The notes under the pieces are model-generated. The model was not told where the DNA came from. It searched no databases and was given only the letters and a program-made list of their open reading frames with translations. From assembly GCA_029204225.1 (NCBI GenBank), contig CM055097.1, positions 4,372,620 to 4,436,619 on the forward strand: a DNA stretch of 64,000 nt. Direction: 5' to 3'. The DNA comes from Diphasiastrum complanatum (Eukaryota; Streptophyta; Lycopodiopsida; Lycopodiales; Lycopodiaceae). Shown piece by piece: positions 50,831-62,199 of the stretch; positions within the stretch are counted from its first letter, which is position 1, and every line of letters begins with the position of its first letter. Position numbers and translations under genes: made by a program.

Positions 50831-53320
50831 TGGTTTTTGGCATGAGATTAACCACCATGTTCAACACATGGGCGGTGTTAAAAAATTAAAAAATAATAAA
50901 TAATAAATTCTCTCCTTCTTATGAAGTTTCTTGGATGCTAAACATTCCCAATTTCAATGATTTTAATGCTAAAAGCTATAAATGGAAAAAATATAATAAA
51001 TATTATAAAAACAAGGTGACAAATGCATGAAGAAAAACTTTGTATTATGCAATGCATTTGAATCTCTAAATATTCAAAACAAAGATAAAAAATAAAATAC
51101 CTCACCTACGAATAACACCTCATCTGTTAGCATATATTTAACCATAAGTTATCATTATCACAAGTAAGTCAAAAAAATAATAACATAACTACATCTGGCT
51201 TTCACAAGTTTTTATTTTTCTCAAACGCCACTCACACGTAGATGGGGTTTGTTTTTCTCGTCTTGGATACCGCCCATGTGCGCACGGGGTTATGTTATAA
51301 GGTCATGTGTGAAATGCTTTAGAACCATCGACTTTTCAATCCTGAATTTTCAATGCCACCGTAAAACTCAAAACGTCCCTAGAAAGCAACTCTTTGAAAA
51401 GTGTTCGGAAATGCTTGAAGTCAATCGACTCCTCAATCCTCAATTTTCAACGGCACCACAAAATGTCCCTAGAAAACAACACTTCTCAAAAAGTGTTTGA
51501 CAAACTTTTTTTAAATTACCCTCCAAAAACCTGCATCCCTTGAAGCTCCTAAGTTTTCAAAGGACTATTACTTGAGGTTCTATATGATTATATAAAAAAC
51601 AATTATAAAAATTAAGATGCAAATTTCATTCCTATACTTTGCCTGCCTTCCAAAACACTTCTTGTGAACCAATGTTCGGGAAAGTCAACAAAGTATATGA
51701 ATAAAATCGGCATCTTTTTTTAAAAAAGTTTTTTATAGAGGAAAATAAACTCACCCTTTTAAAGTTTTATGAGCAATGATCCTAAAAAAATCAACAAGAT
51801 TCAAAAAAACGCAGATTTTTTTTAAGGATAACTCAAAACTTAAAAGGTTTCTTTGAACTTTCTTGACTTCCGCAATCCCAACCCTCAATTTTCAACGCCA
51901 ACACAACACTCAAAATGTCCCTGAAAATCAACACTTGGAAGTAACTTGGCCTGTGGTCTAGGAAGCCTGGCCAGGCTTCAATGATTTGAAAAATATCTAT
52001 TCATGACAACTTCAAGCTTAAGCCTTAAAAGTTTTAGTGTGCAAAGATCAGACAATATCCCTGGGAACAGGTTGGTAGGCGTACCTTTAAGGTCAATCTT
52101 AGCGTGAAAACTATGGACCTAGGTCTTTCAATTTCCAACTTTCCAAGTCCCCTTCGAAATTCTATAGTACTATCCATTGAAATTTGAGTCCAACCAATCT
52201 GAAACTTACCACATTAAAAACAGGTCGCGCAAGAAGAAGTCGACGGGAGAGCAAGCCTCTGCGTCATTGGCCCCAGGGCCACCAGCGGCACCGGCCCTCT
52301 TGACTTGATCTTTCAAGTTTCCCCATCTTCCCAGCACCTCGCATACGCGTTGATTTAATGAGCACCAAAGAACTGGTCTAAATACCAGATGCTGATGTGA
52401 GTTAGAACTCTAATAGGACTCCCCTTATGCTATAAGACTTTAGTGCTAAGAAACATCAGCCAAATTGATAGCATAAAATCTTTGACAATTTTCTATAGAC
52501 CCTTTTACTATTATTTCAAAAACCCCATAGGCTTAAACAATGGGTTTTTCTTTTAGGATAACTTCCAAGAGCGCTACTATGAGTTTCATTCTATTCCACT
52601 CACTCAAATGCAATGCATCTTACATTATTGAGAATGCACTGGGCCATGACATAAGAACTTGCAAAAGTAATATACTAAATACTCTTTCAATCTTAAATCA
52701 AGGAAAAATGGAACCCAAGCCTAGACTATATTTGTCACTTGGACTTTACTTGATGACTCCCACAAGCTCAGTTTGTCTTGTTTGTCAATTTTAAAAGATC
52801 ATTCTAGAATCTATATCTAGGAAAAATGGCATGTAACAAGGAATTTATTTACAAATCTGGTTGAAAAAAAAACCAAAAGTTTTACCTTAGTTACTAAAAG
52901 ACTTCTCAAGCAAGGATGTGGTACAATCTCAGAATTTTTTAAGATAACACCCATGATTTTATAAGAGTGATGGTGTGGCCAATTTTAGCAAGGCCATGAA
53001 AAGAGTCAATGATGTGTCCATCATGGAAATTAACAATAACAAGGCTAACGGATATTAGCAAATAATTAACATGCCATTTGATAAGCTCTAAAGATAACAA
53101 TCAACTTAAATGTGCTATACCAAAAAAGGTCATGAGCAAAGAAGCTTGCGAACATGATGACCTCCATGCAAACTCGATAGATATCAAGGCTCAAATCTTC
53201 ATGCAACAAGCACAATTTTTTTTTAGCAAAGTTTTGGTGCCTCTTTTGCAGAGTTTGATAAAATGAAGCTCCAAAATTTATGATTAAGAACACGTTTCAG
53301 AGCTCTAGAGAATGGAATTT
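50831..53320. other. AT-rich DNA, no supported gene
   Basis: Short frames only. It carries three copies of a 60-70 bp repeat listed separately. Confidence 0.4.
51325..51940. repeat. Short dispersed repeat, three copies
   Basis: Copies near 51325, 51425 and 51870 share CAATCCTCAATTTTCAACG, a CACCACAA-like stretch and AAATGTCCCTAGAAAACAAC. The first two are about 100 bp apart. Confidence 0.65.
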
Positions 53321-53322
53321 AT

Positions 53323-54120
53323 GTTGGATTATTCTCCGTCCTACTAATCGACTAATCGATTTTTAATCTTCATCCAACTGTTTATCCAGTTCTGTAGATT
53401 TTCCCATGTCTTTATACAGTCTGCAGAATTACAAGTGTTTTTACATAGTCTGCAGAAATACACGGACAATAGTGTCGCATTTTCTCTCTCTAGAAGCCCA
53501 GCAGTGTCGCCTATCAGGAATTACGTGTAAAAATGCAGTGTCGCATTTTTCGCATTTTTCGCCTGTTAGGAATCTCGTGTAAAAATGCAGTGTCGCCTTT
53601 TTTGCATTTTTCCCTATCAGGAATTCCAAGTAAAAATGCAGTCATGTTTTTCGCATTTATCAAAGTGCCTATGCAAAAAACTGTTTATGGCAATTGTCGC
53701 CGCTTATCAGCAATTATTTTTGAGAAGGAACCGGATGAATGCCAGCGGACTCCAGCCAACTGGCAGTCACATTTGAAGACCTAAACACTTAGTATAAATC
53801 AGCTGTTCATACATCTCTTTTCATCATTATTGTGAATTGTGAAGGAGTTAAGTGTTATTACACGACGCTTCTTGCGCTCTCATCAAGCAGATCATTTACA
53901 ATCAGAAAGTATTATTGTTAGCTCTCTATCAAATTTTCAAGCTTGAACTCTCTTGAGCATTTTAGTTCAGTCTTTTAGAGATTCATTTTAGAATTGATAT
54001 TGCACTACTGCTTATCAGCATAATTGCTTATTTCAGACTTATTCTCAGTTACTCAGAGACAGCTTTAGAGTGTGCGGTTTCTATCCGCTATTGTCTTGCG
54101 CTCATTAGAATCTTGCTATT
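53323..54120 (+). repeat. copia 5' LTR with internal 51-53 bp tandem repeat
   Basis: Starts TGTTGGATTATTCTCC as at 31048. Three units of about 52 bp (from about 53512, 53565 and 53617) each carry AGGAAT, GTAAAAATGCAGT and TTTTTCGCATTT. The right border is approximate and no clear primer site follows. Confidence 0.7.
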
Positions 54121-54209
54121 TAAGATGAAGACCTTGCTAATCGCCAACGAGTTGTGTTTTGTTGCTACAGGTATCGAAGTGAATCTGAAGGCGACATATA
54201 AGACTCAAA

Positions 54210-54886
54210 ATGGAGATCGAAGAATGGTAAAGTTGTCGTGTTTATTATCCTCAATATATCAGATACTCAAATTGGCCACATAGCTTAAGCTAAAACTTCG
54301 AAAGAAGTTTGGGACATTATGAGCTCACTATATAATGTGAGAGACATAACTACTAAGTTACATCTTTGAAGGAAATTTTTCACACTCAAGATGTCAAATG
54401 ATGATTCTCTTCATAATCATATTAACCAGTTTAAGAATCTCTTGAAACAGATGGTCGTTGTCGGATCAGTCATAGACGATCAAGACGCAATTATGACATT
54501 GCTTTCAAGCCTACCCTCTACATATGAGAACTGGGTGATGATCATCACAACACACTCAGATTTAACTCTTACCAGCGTTATCGCTATGTTGCTGCAAGAA
54601 GATAATCGAAGAATGCAAGACACTTTGTATACCTCTTCATCTCATGCTCTATATGTCAACAAGGGCTTGAAACGACAAAAGCAGAAAAGCTCCAAGCAGT
54701 CTGCATCGAACTAGAAACAGACTCAAAGTCAAGAACAATCATCAAATCCACATTCGTCAAAGAAGAAGATGTTTTGCAAGTATTGCAAATGCAATAACTA
54801 TGAAATCCAAGATTGCCGAATTCTCAAGCAAAGAATGCAGCCAAGCAACATGATCAACAAGCAAATACAGTTACAACATCTCCTGA
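54210..54886 (+). pseudogene. copia gag remnant
   Basis: Broken frames giving VFIILNISDTQIGH-like sequence, ISKEVWDIMSSLYNVRDITT (across stops), then an open stretch 54391-54714 with NDDSLHNHINQFKNLLKQMV and LLSSLPSTYENWVMIITTHS. A zinc knuckle MFCKYCKCNNYEIQDCRI follows at about 54769. The frame then runs directly into RT sequence at about 54890, so integrase and most of pol are deleted. Confidence 0.85.
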
Positions 54887-55116
54887 AACTCATCTCGGAG
54901 TCTTTTATCATTATCACTTTATACGTGGATAATACATTGCTTTTTAGCAACAATACCGATCTGATAAAAAAAGGCAAGACAATGCTATCTTCTGAATTCA
55001 ACATGACCGATCTAGGCGAAGCTCATTTTTGCCTTGGTATTCAAATCCACAGAGACAGAAATCCAAAGTTGATCTACATTACTCAACAGTGGTACATCTA
55101 CAATATGTTAGTCAGA
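54887..55116 (+). pseudogene. copia RT fragment fused to gag, catalytic Asp changed
   Basis: Reads FIIITLYVDNTLLFSNNTDL and FNMTDLGEAHFCLGIQIHRD. The normal YVDD box is YVDN here, replacing the second aspartate. The element is cut off at 55117 by a MITE terminal repeat. Confidence 0.82.
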
Positions 55117-55155
55117 CATTAGAGGAGTTCTCAATATCAAAAAGACCCTTTATGG
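55117..55155 (+). mobile_element. MITE family, isolated terminal repeat (copy D)
   Basis: CATTAGAGGAGTTCTCAATATCAAAAAGACCCTTT, nearly identical to the left end of the half copy at 63195. The internal part is not recognised to its right. Confidence 0.65.
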
Positions 55156-55359
55156 AATGCCATGTAGGATATAGAAAAATATCAAAATAAAAAAAAACAA
55201 TATTGTTTATTTGCTTGCCCCCACCACTCCCAAGGCCTCCCCAACTCCCAATGATCTAACCACAGTGTCTAAAGTCACAGTTAAGAACTGTTAACAGCTC
55301 GCAATATAACTTGACTAAATTCAAAAATATTCCCTCCATTGGTTACTAAAAGGGCAATA

Positions 55360-55560
55360 GAATATGACCGCCATCCCCAAATTCGAATCAGGAAAAATTG
55401 CAAAATGTCTACATATGCATTCCTTCCACGAGAATGGAAATATGGGCGCCATCTCCAATTATGAACGCCATCATCACTTTGGAATGGAAATATGAGCGCC
55501 AACTACCTATTGGAATGAAAAAATGAGTGGCATTTCCAAATTTGAATCAAGCATACAAGC
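55360..55560. repeat. Degenerate short tandem repeat
   Basis: Repeated blocks like GGAATGGAAATATGAGCGCC and GCCATCTCCAA at 50-60 bp spacing. Confidence 0.5.
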
Positions 55561-55745
55561 ATGGAGATTGGATTGATCATACATAGTATATAATATCATC
55601 AAAGATGAGTGCTTTGCTTTGCTTCATAGATCTGGTCATAGAACTTTGATGCAACTGATTACTCTATTATTTTTTTGATGATGACATTGTATCAGTCTTC
55701 TTGCGAAGATTGAGAAATCACAACAAAATATTGTTAAACTATAAT

Positions 55746-56051
55746 TCAATATAATTCTAAACTCCATGCCATCATGCAAATAAAAAACGTAACCTTTGCA
55801 TCAACAATCTCTATGTTGGTATTTACAATCAGCCCATTCGGCCTGGGAAATAGCTCCACCATCCTCTTGTACATGGACTTAACCATGGAATGGGTGGCAT
55901 GCAAAGAATTCATTGTCATGCACACAGGTGTGCAGCTTCCAGTATAATCCACTTTCATGGATATGACGTGCACACTCCAATGTTTGCTGCCAGAAAATGA
56001 CAAGCAATGAATTACGAGAATCTATAAGAGTTTCCAAAAAATAAATCTTAC
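55746..56051 (-). pseudogene. Last recognisable exon of an unrecognised gene, possibly Ulp1-like
   Basis: Opens after an acceptor TTTTCTGGCAG at about 55990 and reads KHWSVHVISMKVDYTGSCTP and MNSLHATHSMVKSMYKRMVE, then LFPRPNGLIVNTNIEIVDAK before a possible GTTACG donor. The order of an HW pair, a strand, NSLH and a helix loosely resembles the His-to-Asp part of C48 (Ulp1) proteases; spacing is longer than usual and Asn stands for Asp, so this is a weak idea. The upstream exon's donor (TTTTCT/GTAAGA) leaves one base, whereas this frame needs two, implying an indel or decay. Confidence 0.35.
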
Positions 56052-57008
56052 AGAAAACAACACCATGGACGGCAAGGTCTTTCGCATCTTTGCAGACATA
56101 GTCGGCAATACCTTTTAAAATAACTCTTTTTTGCTTATTGTTCAGTATTTTCTTTTGTAATGTGTTTACTTCTACATTTATTTGACAATATGAGGTACGC
56201 AATGTTTGTACAATTAGTTTCATATTGTCAGTTCCTTGGCTAAGGTTTAATACAGTATCTTGCAAACGAGAATTATCTATCTTCAAGATTTCATTCTCTT
56301 CTTTCGTTTGCAACAAAAGAGTTTTTTTTTCTCTATAGTCAATAAGCAAACCATTCAACATATTTTCCAAATGGTGGATTTTTTTCATTGAATTACTAAT
56401 GCCATAACTTTTCAATCTTTCACAATTATCCAATAGACCATTGTATCCTTCACACAAAAATAGTATGAGTTGTGTGACTGATCTAAAATTTGGATGTTGC
56501 ATTGAGCTTGGATCGATTGCATACAAACTTCCATCATCACAATGTTTCCTGTCTTCCATCCTTTGGTGAGCTGGCAAGGTGGATCCTTTCAAATTTTTTC
56601 TCGATAGTGGAGCATATTCTATGGGAAGATCAATATGGAGATGATATTTAGACATCTTAATAATCGATAGATAACAAATATCGTTGTTGGAATACTCCAA
56701 GAGTACCAAAGCAATCAGCACCAAAAGAAACTTACTCTTGCCAAGCCCCTTGTGAGCCCAAGCCCTGGCCTCCTCGGAGATCTTTTTGCTGCACCCTGGT
56801 TTCACAGAAAAAGCCTTTGGTGCTTATGGTCACAACAAAAGCAACACAAAACCCAAGGGCATGGATATAGTCTGCCCCACCCACCACGTGGGGTCTCGGA
56901 AAGAAAGTGAATCTGTGCCCCCGGTTGATTCTCTCTTGCATGAGGTTCACAAAATCAGTGTGCCCTTGAGCATCCTTCCAATATGACTCCAGCTTTTCGT
57001 ATTCCCTC
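56052..57008 (-). pseudogene. Unrecognised gene, middle exons (coiled coil)
   Basis: An exon opens after TTTCATTGCAG at 57009 and reads REYEKLESYWKDAQGHTDFV, LMQERINRGHRFTFFPRPHV. A frame change occurs before a good donor (GGCAAGA/GTAAGT) at about 56734. Further left a long open stretch gives MSKYHLHIDLPIEYAPLSRK, FLCEGYNGLLDNCERLKSYG and a clear coiled coil (LLLQTKEENEILKIDNSRLQ, INVEVNTLQKKILNNKQKR), ending AKDLAVHGVVF at the next donor. I do not recognise the family. Splice sites are good but the frame breaks suggest a pseudogene or recent damage. Confidence 0.5.
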
Positions 57009-57782
57009 TGCAATGAAATTTCGAATTATTACAAAATAGTACCAAACAATAAACAACAGTACCAAACAATAGCCAACATTGTATTTACTCATTAGAGGAG
57101 TTCTAAATCCAAAAAAGACCCTTTGTATTTTTTCTCAAATTTTTCTTACACGACCAATCAAAACACTCAAATTTGAAATCTACGTAACGTAACTTTTTGA
57201 GTCCACATTTTGATTCCATAATAAAAATGGCATAGCTTTTTAGTGGTAAGTCCGAATTTAGTGAAGTTTAGTGCATTGGAAAGCGCTCGACAAGGGCTTT
57301 CCAATGATATGTTAGATGACATACTTCTGAGCTACAATTAAAAAAGTTATGGCAAGTCAAAAGTAATAGTGTTCTAATATTTTAATAATAAAAAAGGCAT
57401 CTTGCACGAAATCTTAAAGGGTCTTTTTGGAACTCAAAACTCCTCTAATATGATACAATAGCTTCAAAACTATCAAGCATTTTCAGAAAACTATCAAACA
57501 AGGCATGAAAGTGCCAACAGTTTTAAAAAGCGAATCCAGAAGTATCAAAAGTACCAAACAGGATCTTAAAAGTACCAAACATTACATAGAAATTGCCAAA
57601 CAATATCAAAAAGCGAATCCAGAAGTACTAATAGTACCAAAAAAATCATAAAAGTACCAAAAAAACAACATGAAAATTATTAAAAGTCCCAAAGGTTTCA
57701 TTATAGTGACTACATTGAGTCATAAGCTTCAAAAGAACGAAAAGTACCAAACAGAAAAAGGAGACTACCATAAAATTTACTT
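57009..57782 (-). other. Phase-0 intron carrying MITE copy A
   Basis: Donor GAGGAA/GTAAAT and acceptor TTTCATTGCAG join EVAEEE to REYEKL without changing frame. The MITE at 57091-57449 lies inside, and the rest is AT-rich with repeated AGTACCAAA motifs (57540-57660). Confidence 0.55.
57091..57449 (+). mobile_element. MITE, complete copy A (359 bp)
   Basis: Terminal inverted repeats of about 34 bp: left ATTAGAGGAGTTCTAAATCC and onward to GACCCTTT, right AAAGGGTCTTTTTGGAACTC to CTCCTCTAAT. Internal marks are CTACGTAACGTA and GGAAAGCGCTCGACAAGGGC. No coding capacity. Target-site duplication is not clear. Confidence 0.88.
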
Positions 57783-58265
57783 CCTCCTCTGCAACCTCCC
57801 TTCCAAGGGACTAGGCATCCGTTTGCACTTCAAAACTTTTTAGCATGCGTTTGGTCAAAATAAGTTCATCATCCACTTCTTTTCTCTCCTCTTCATTGGG
57901 AGGAGTCCGTGTCCACAACTCAACCAGGCGCTTCTCCAGCTCATGAATCTCATCCTTGATTATTTGGACGACTATGTTTTCACCCTGCCTGACCAGCAGT
58001 TTTTCTTTCTTCTTTTGAATGTTGTCCTTCAATTCTGACAACCTTGCAAACCTGATCTTTCTGCGACTCTGATTCATCACCTCCACCTCAGACATATATC
58101 CTAGAGGGGATAGAGCAGTGTGGGACACATTGTCCTCACCTACGAATTTGTTGGAGTGCTCTCTCTTGCCTCCAACTTTTAACTGCCCACTTTGAGAGGG
58201 CCTTTTGATTTTCTGACTGCGGTTGAATAGGCTGTTTAAGCATATCACGCATCTATTTCTATCTG
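57783..58265 (-). pseudogene. Unrecognised gene, upstream exon (coiled coil, one amber stop)
   Basis: A frame open from about 58248 reads SQKIKRPSQSGQLKVGGKRE, RRKIRFARLSELKDNIQKKK and IIKDEIHELEKRLVELWTRT, strongly helical and charged. A TAG after SFEVQTDA (57811) is followed in the same frame by SLGREVAEEE up to a GTAAAT donor, which joins in phase to the exon at 57008. So the exon is real in structure but carries one nonsense codon. No family recognised. Confidence 0.5.
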
Positions 58266-58309
58266 TTAGTTAATTGGATGTCTATAATTTTCTTTTTCTA
58301 TAACCGAGG

Positions 58310-59168
58310 TTAGGTTGGATTTTGTTTAGGTGGTGTGGTTACCTCTTGAATTAGTTCTTCGTGAACGACATCACATACTTCATTTGGGAGCACTTCCCAC
58401 TGGTAGACTTTCGGTTTTGGCCTATATGCCATCGTGGGGATTACCTTGGATGGAAGTTGCACATGAGCCATGGGGCCTGACAACTTTATCTCCTTAGGGA
58501 TCAATTTAAGTGCAAAACGTCGATTGTTGAGATAATTGAGAATTTGGTCATCACTCATTTCCTCACCATTCTCCAAAAGAGTCCCATCTTCCGATACTTG
58601 GGTTACGGAAACAAAGGCTTCCCTTGGGCACCAGGCTCTGGGAATAGGGTCAATCATCGTCAAGGCAATGATAGAGGTCTTAGTATCAGTAGAAGGTGGT
58701 ATGATGTAGGTTTCTTTTCTCACAGTGGTTTCTATGATGCATTTGTTAGAATCAGCACAATCCACTATATGGCTAATGCTTAATTCCAATTAACTATATC
58801 TGTTGAGTGCGTATAGTGTCCTTTCATCATGATTGGAACACTATCTGAAGCATCATATGTGGTTGATGGCCAATCATCAACAGCTTTGGCTGGCTTCACT
58901 TGGCCTGTTGAGTCAATAGCGACTTTCTCATCATTATTGCCAAAGGTAATTTTACTTCGTTTCCAATCTTGAACCACCCCTGCCAACTGTAGCTACGGCG
59001 TACCAAGAAGGACCTTGTAAGGATGTACATCGTCGGGTAATCGGGTAAATCTCGTTTAACACATTCAATATTTACTCCTGCAATCCGAATGGGTATATTC
59101 AATAGGTGTCCTGCAGGGTCAGTGATTCTTTGATCTGCCATTCTCAGCTTATAGCATGCTAGATCCAA
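58310..59168 (-). pseudogene. Retropepsin-like segment followed by unrecognised sequence
   Basis: The first part reads DLACYKLRMADQRITDPAGH and LLNIPIRIAGVNIE, as in the second half of Ty3-type aspartic proteases. A frameshift leads to VHPYKVLLGTP, then TAG where such proteases usually have Trp, then LQLAGVVQDWKRSKITFGNN. A further frameshift at about 58785 gives ELSISHIVDCADSNKCIIET and DDQILNYLNNRRFALKLIPK, which I do not recognise. The active-site half is absent here, cut by the copia LTR at 59177. It may be a Ty3 gag-protease relic or the 5' part of the gene that continues at 58265. Confidence 0.5.
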
Positions 59169-59176
59169 TTGGGTAA

Positions 59177-59822
59177 AATGTGAAGGATTTCAGATCATTA
59201 TGATCCAATCCACTTGAAAGATCTTGGGTTAGAAAGAGAAATACACTACCAATCTCACCAATGTAGAAAAATCAGCATCTACACACAAAATGAGATGCAA
59301 ACACTAATAGAACTTGATCAAACTTGAATGATATGATAATGTACTATTGCTGTCCATACAAAACCAGCAAGCTACTTTTCATTCACATGTGTGAAACCAA
59401 AAATAGAAATTATAGATCATTCTACACATAAAATTGCATGCAATCACAAGGATAGTGCACCACTGGATAATAGAACCCAAGAGAACCATGTATAAGCATG
59501 AAATGAGATAGAGAAGAGAGAACATCACTCTTTCCACAGGTTACATCCTTTTATAATGGGTCCAAAACCTATTTCGCCACTTGGCTTTCCCTCCAAAATG
59601 CTAACCCTACAATTTTTGGGTCTAGATTCAAAGTACCCAACATTCAAATTTGAATCTACTCAAACTCGTCTTCTAACTTTCCCACACTTTCAAAAAGTGA
59701 TTATTCAAATGACATTTAGACTAATGAACTTTGAGAAGTCAATCTATGTCTAAAAACAAAGTTGGCCTCAATATGTCAAATATGAAAATATAGCACATAT
59801 GATCAAACTAGTTGAATCTTTC
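59177..59822 (-). repeat. copia 3' LTR
   Basis: On the minus strand it begins TGTGAAAGATTC after GAAGAGGGAG, contains a TATA-like TTATAAAAGG near 59550 and appears to end at CTTCACA near 59177. It sits against the truncated protease segment. Confidence 0.62.
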
Positions 59823-60479
59823 ACACTCCCTCTTCAACTAATTTTAGCATAGACTTTGATAACACTCCAAGTGAAGTCCTATGCTTCATGAACAAGTCAT
59901 TTCCCAATGCTTTGGTGAAGATATCAGCTACACATTCTCTTGAGGACACATGTTGAAGCTCCACCTCCTTTGCAATGACTTGCTCCCTCACAAAATGTTG
60001 CAATATCATTTCAATGAGACATGAAAAATCACATAGAATGTAAATGAGATGATTCCTCCATGCTATCAACTTTGAACTCTTTGGAAAAATACAGCAAACA
60101 AACAATAAATGTGAGTGATCAACTTTTGCTTGCATGTTTCCTCCTTCTTTGTCCTTTGTTGCCATGTATTCACCATGATACTCCATGAATGAGCCTCCAT
60201 CTCCATCTTGCCATAAGATGCCATCATCACTTGATGACTTGGCCATAAATGAGTGACATAATGAACCTCCAATAGATTCATTTCCATCAGAAAAACCAGC
60301 CAAGAATGCTAGTACAAATCCAACATCAAAATGATGTTCACCAATGTAGCTAGTTTCAGCATATCTTGACAATTTGCATACATCCACATGAAAATGCTCA
60401 AACATGAGATAGAACAAGTAAAGTAAACTTGAACAACACTTCCTTGCTGCTCCTTTGACCTTACTTGAGTCTTCAGTAC
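59823..60479 (-). pseudogene. copia RNase H tail
   Basis: Within the frame 60417-59821 the end reads LQHFVREQVIAKEVELQHVS, SRECVADIFTKALGNDLFMK, the usual copia C-terminus, then the polypurine tract. Upstream parts of the frame are not recognisable as RNase H. Confidence 0.75.
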
Positions 60480-60855
60480 ATTAGAGGAGTTTTGAACTCC
60501 AAAAAGACCCTTTAAGAATTCGTGCAAGATGTTGTTTATATTATTAAAATATTATGACACTAATACTTTTGACTTGCCATAGCTTTTTATTCGTAGCTTA
60601 GAAGTGTGTCATCTAACATATCATTGAAAAGCCCTTGTCAAGCGCTTTCCAATGCACCAAACTCCGCTAAATTCGGACTTACCACTAAAAAGTTATGCCA
60701 TTTTTAGTGTGGAATCAAAATGTGGACTCAAAAAGTTACGTTACGTAGATTTCAAATTCGAGTGTTTTGATTGGTCCATGTGTAAGAAAAAATTGAGAAA
60801 AAAATATAAAAGAATTATTACAAAGGGTCTTTTCTGGATATAGAACTCCTCTTAT
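60480..60855 (-). mobile_element. MITE, complete copy B (376 bp), inverted relative to A
   Basis: Left end ATTAGAGGAGTTTTGAACTC to GACCCTTT, right end AAAGGGTCTTTTCTGGATAT to CTCCTCTTAT. It carries the same internal blocks as copy A in reverse orientation (GCCCTTGTCAAGCGCTTTCC, TACGTTACGTAG). It lies inside a copia remnant. Confidence 0.88.
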
Positions 60856-62150
60856 GAATTTGCAAAAATAGATCCATGACATCTTTGCCAATTACCTCTC
60901 CTTTCATGCTCTTGACTAGCTCCAAACTGCCAACTTGCCTTTTGACTAGTTGAAGCCCTTTGAGATCAACCTCTTGATCTTCAACTTGACCATCAAAGTC
61001 ATTGACCAAACTTTGTTTTCCAGATTCATTACTTGATTTTACATCATGATAACATCCATCCACTTTCATAGCTCCATCTATACAAGAAGACTCATCCAAA
61101 AGATGTTTCACTCTTCATAAGAGTTTGATACTCCAACAATCACTTTGTTAGTAGAAGCAATTTAAACCTTGTAGGCTGTACCCACCTCACTATATCCAAC
61201 AAAAATACCTCTTCTTGAAGATGGATCCTCTTTGGTCCTATCATCAAGAGTAATGTTGACATTTGACACTCGGCCTGTAGCATCTCAAAAGGTGTCCTTC
61301 CATCCAAAATAGCACTCGGCCACCTATTGAACATCCAAACCATCCTCATCAAGAGTAAGATTACCTTGCTTCTCTCCTTGATCTCTCTTCTTCTTTTAGC
61401 ACTCACTTGCAAAGTGTCCTTTGATGCCACAATAGAAACACCTGATCTTTGATCTATCCTTGTTTTTGCCACTTGAAGAAGCATCTACTTGATCTTGCCA
61501 TTTAGACCACTTACTTTTGGTTTTGCCCTTGAATTTGCCCTTTGTGAACACAACATCCTCTTGAAGTGTCGATGTAGATTCACCTCTTGCTTGAAGCCTA
61601 TATTCTTCATTGATCAAGATTTCTTGAAGATCCATCAAACTTGGCAAAGTCTTTTGAATAGCAATACTTTGAACAATGTTAGCATGAGCATCCAACAGGC
61701 CATTAAGAATCACTTGAACAAGCTAGAGCTTTCATCAATGCAAGCTAACTCATCATTCAATGCTTTCATCCTCAAAACAAAAGTACTTGGACTTTCTTCA
61801 TTCTTTTGCAAACAAGAAAAGATTTACCTTCTTAGAGTCAACACTCTAAAAGTAGACTTGGATTCATAAAGCTTCTTCAATGAATACCAAGCTTCCAAAG
61901 ATGATGTGCACTTACCAACTTCCTTGAGAAACTCATTGGTAACATTCATCTTGATCATGTGTAGAGCCTTCTTGGCCCTCTTGTCATACCTCACTTGATC
62001 TTGTTGTGTTGCTGGTCTCTCCTCCAAACCTACAACAATATCCAAAACATCATTCATCTCAAGAAGTGATTCCAATTTCACTTTCCATAATGAATAGTTA
62101 CTTGAGATAAGCCTATCTCCTTTGAACAACAACAAATGTTTTCAAAGGAA
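60856..62150 (-). pseudogene. copia gag, zinc knuckle and integrase scrap
   Basis: Gag begins near 62135 (SNYSLWKVKLESLLEMNDVL, DIVVGLEERPATQQDQVRYD, KMNVTNEFLKEVGKC), continues at 61713-61396 to a canonical zinc knuckle CFYCGIKGHFASEC, then jumps to an integrase scrap at about 61340-61140 (NRWPSAILDGRTPFEML). Protease, most integrase and RT are deleted. Gag resembles that at 41.8 kb. A primer-site-like TTGGTATAAGTGC lies near 62195. Confidence 0.85.
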
Positions 62151-62199
62151 ATCACAAAGATTTGAAACTATCTCAAAAATTCTCTTCCAGCACTTATAC

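Noticed and set aside
53512-53665. Repeats considered as a CRISPR-like array
   Set aside because: Units are adjacent degenerate tandem copies within a plant LTR, without constant repeats and unique spacers.
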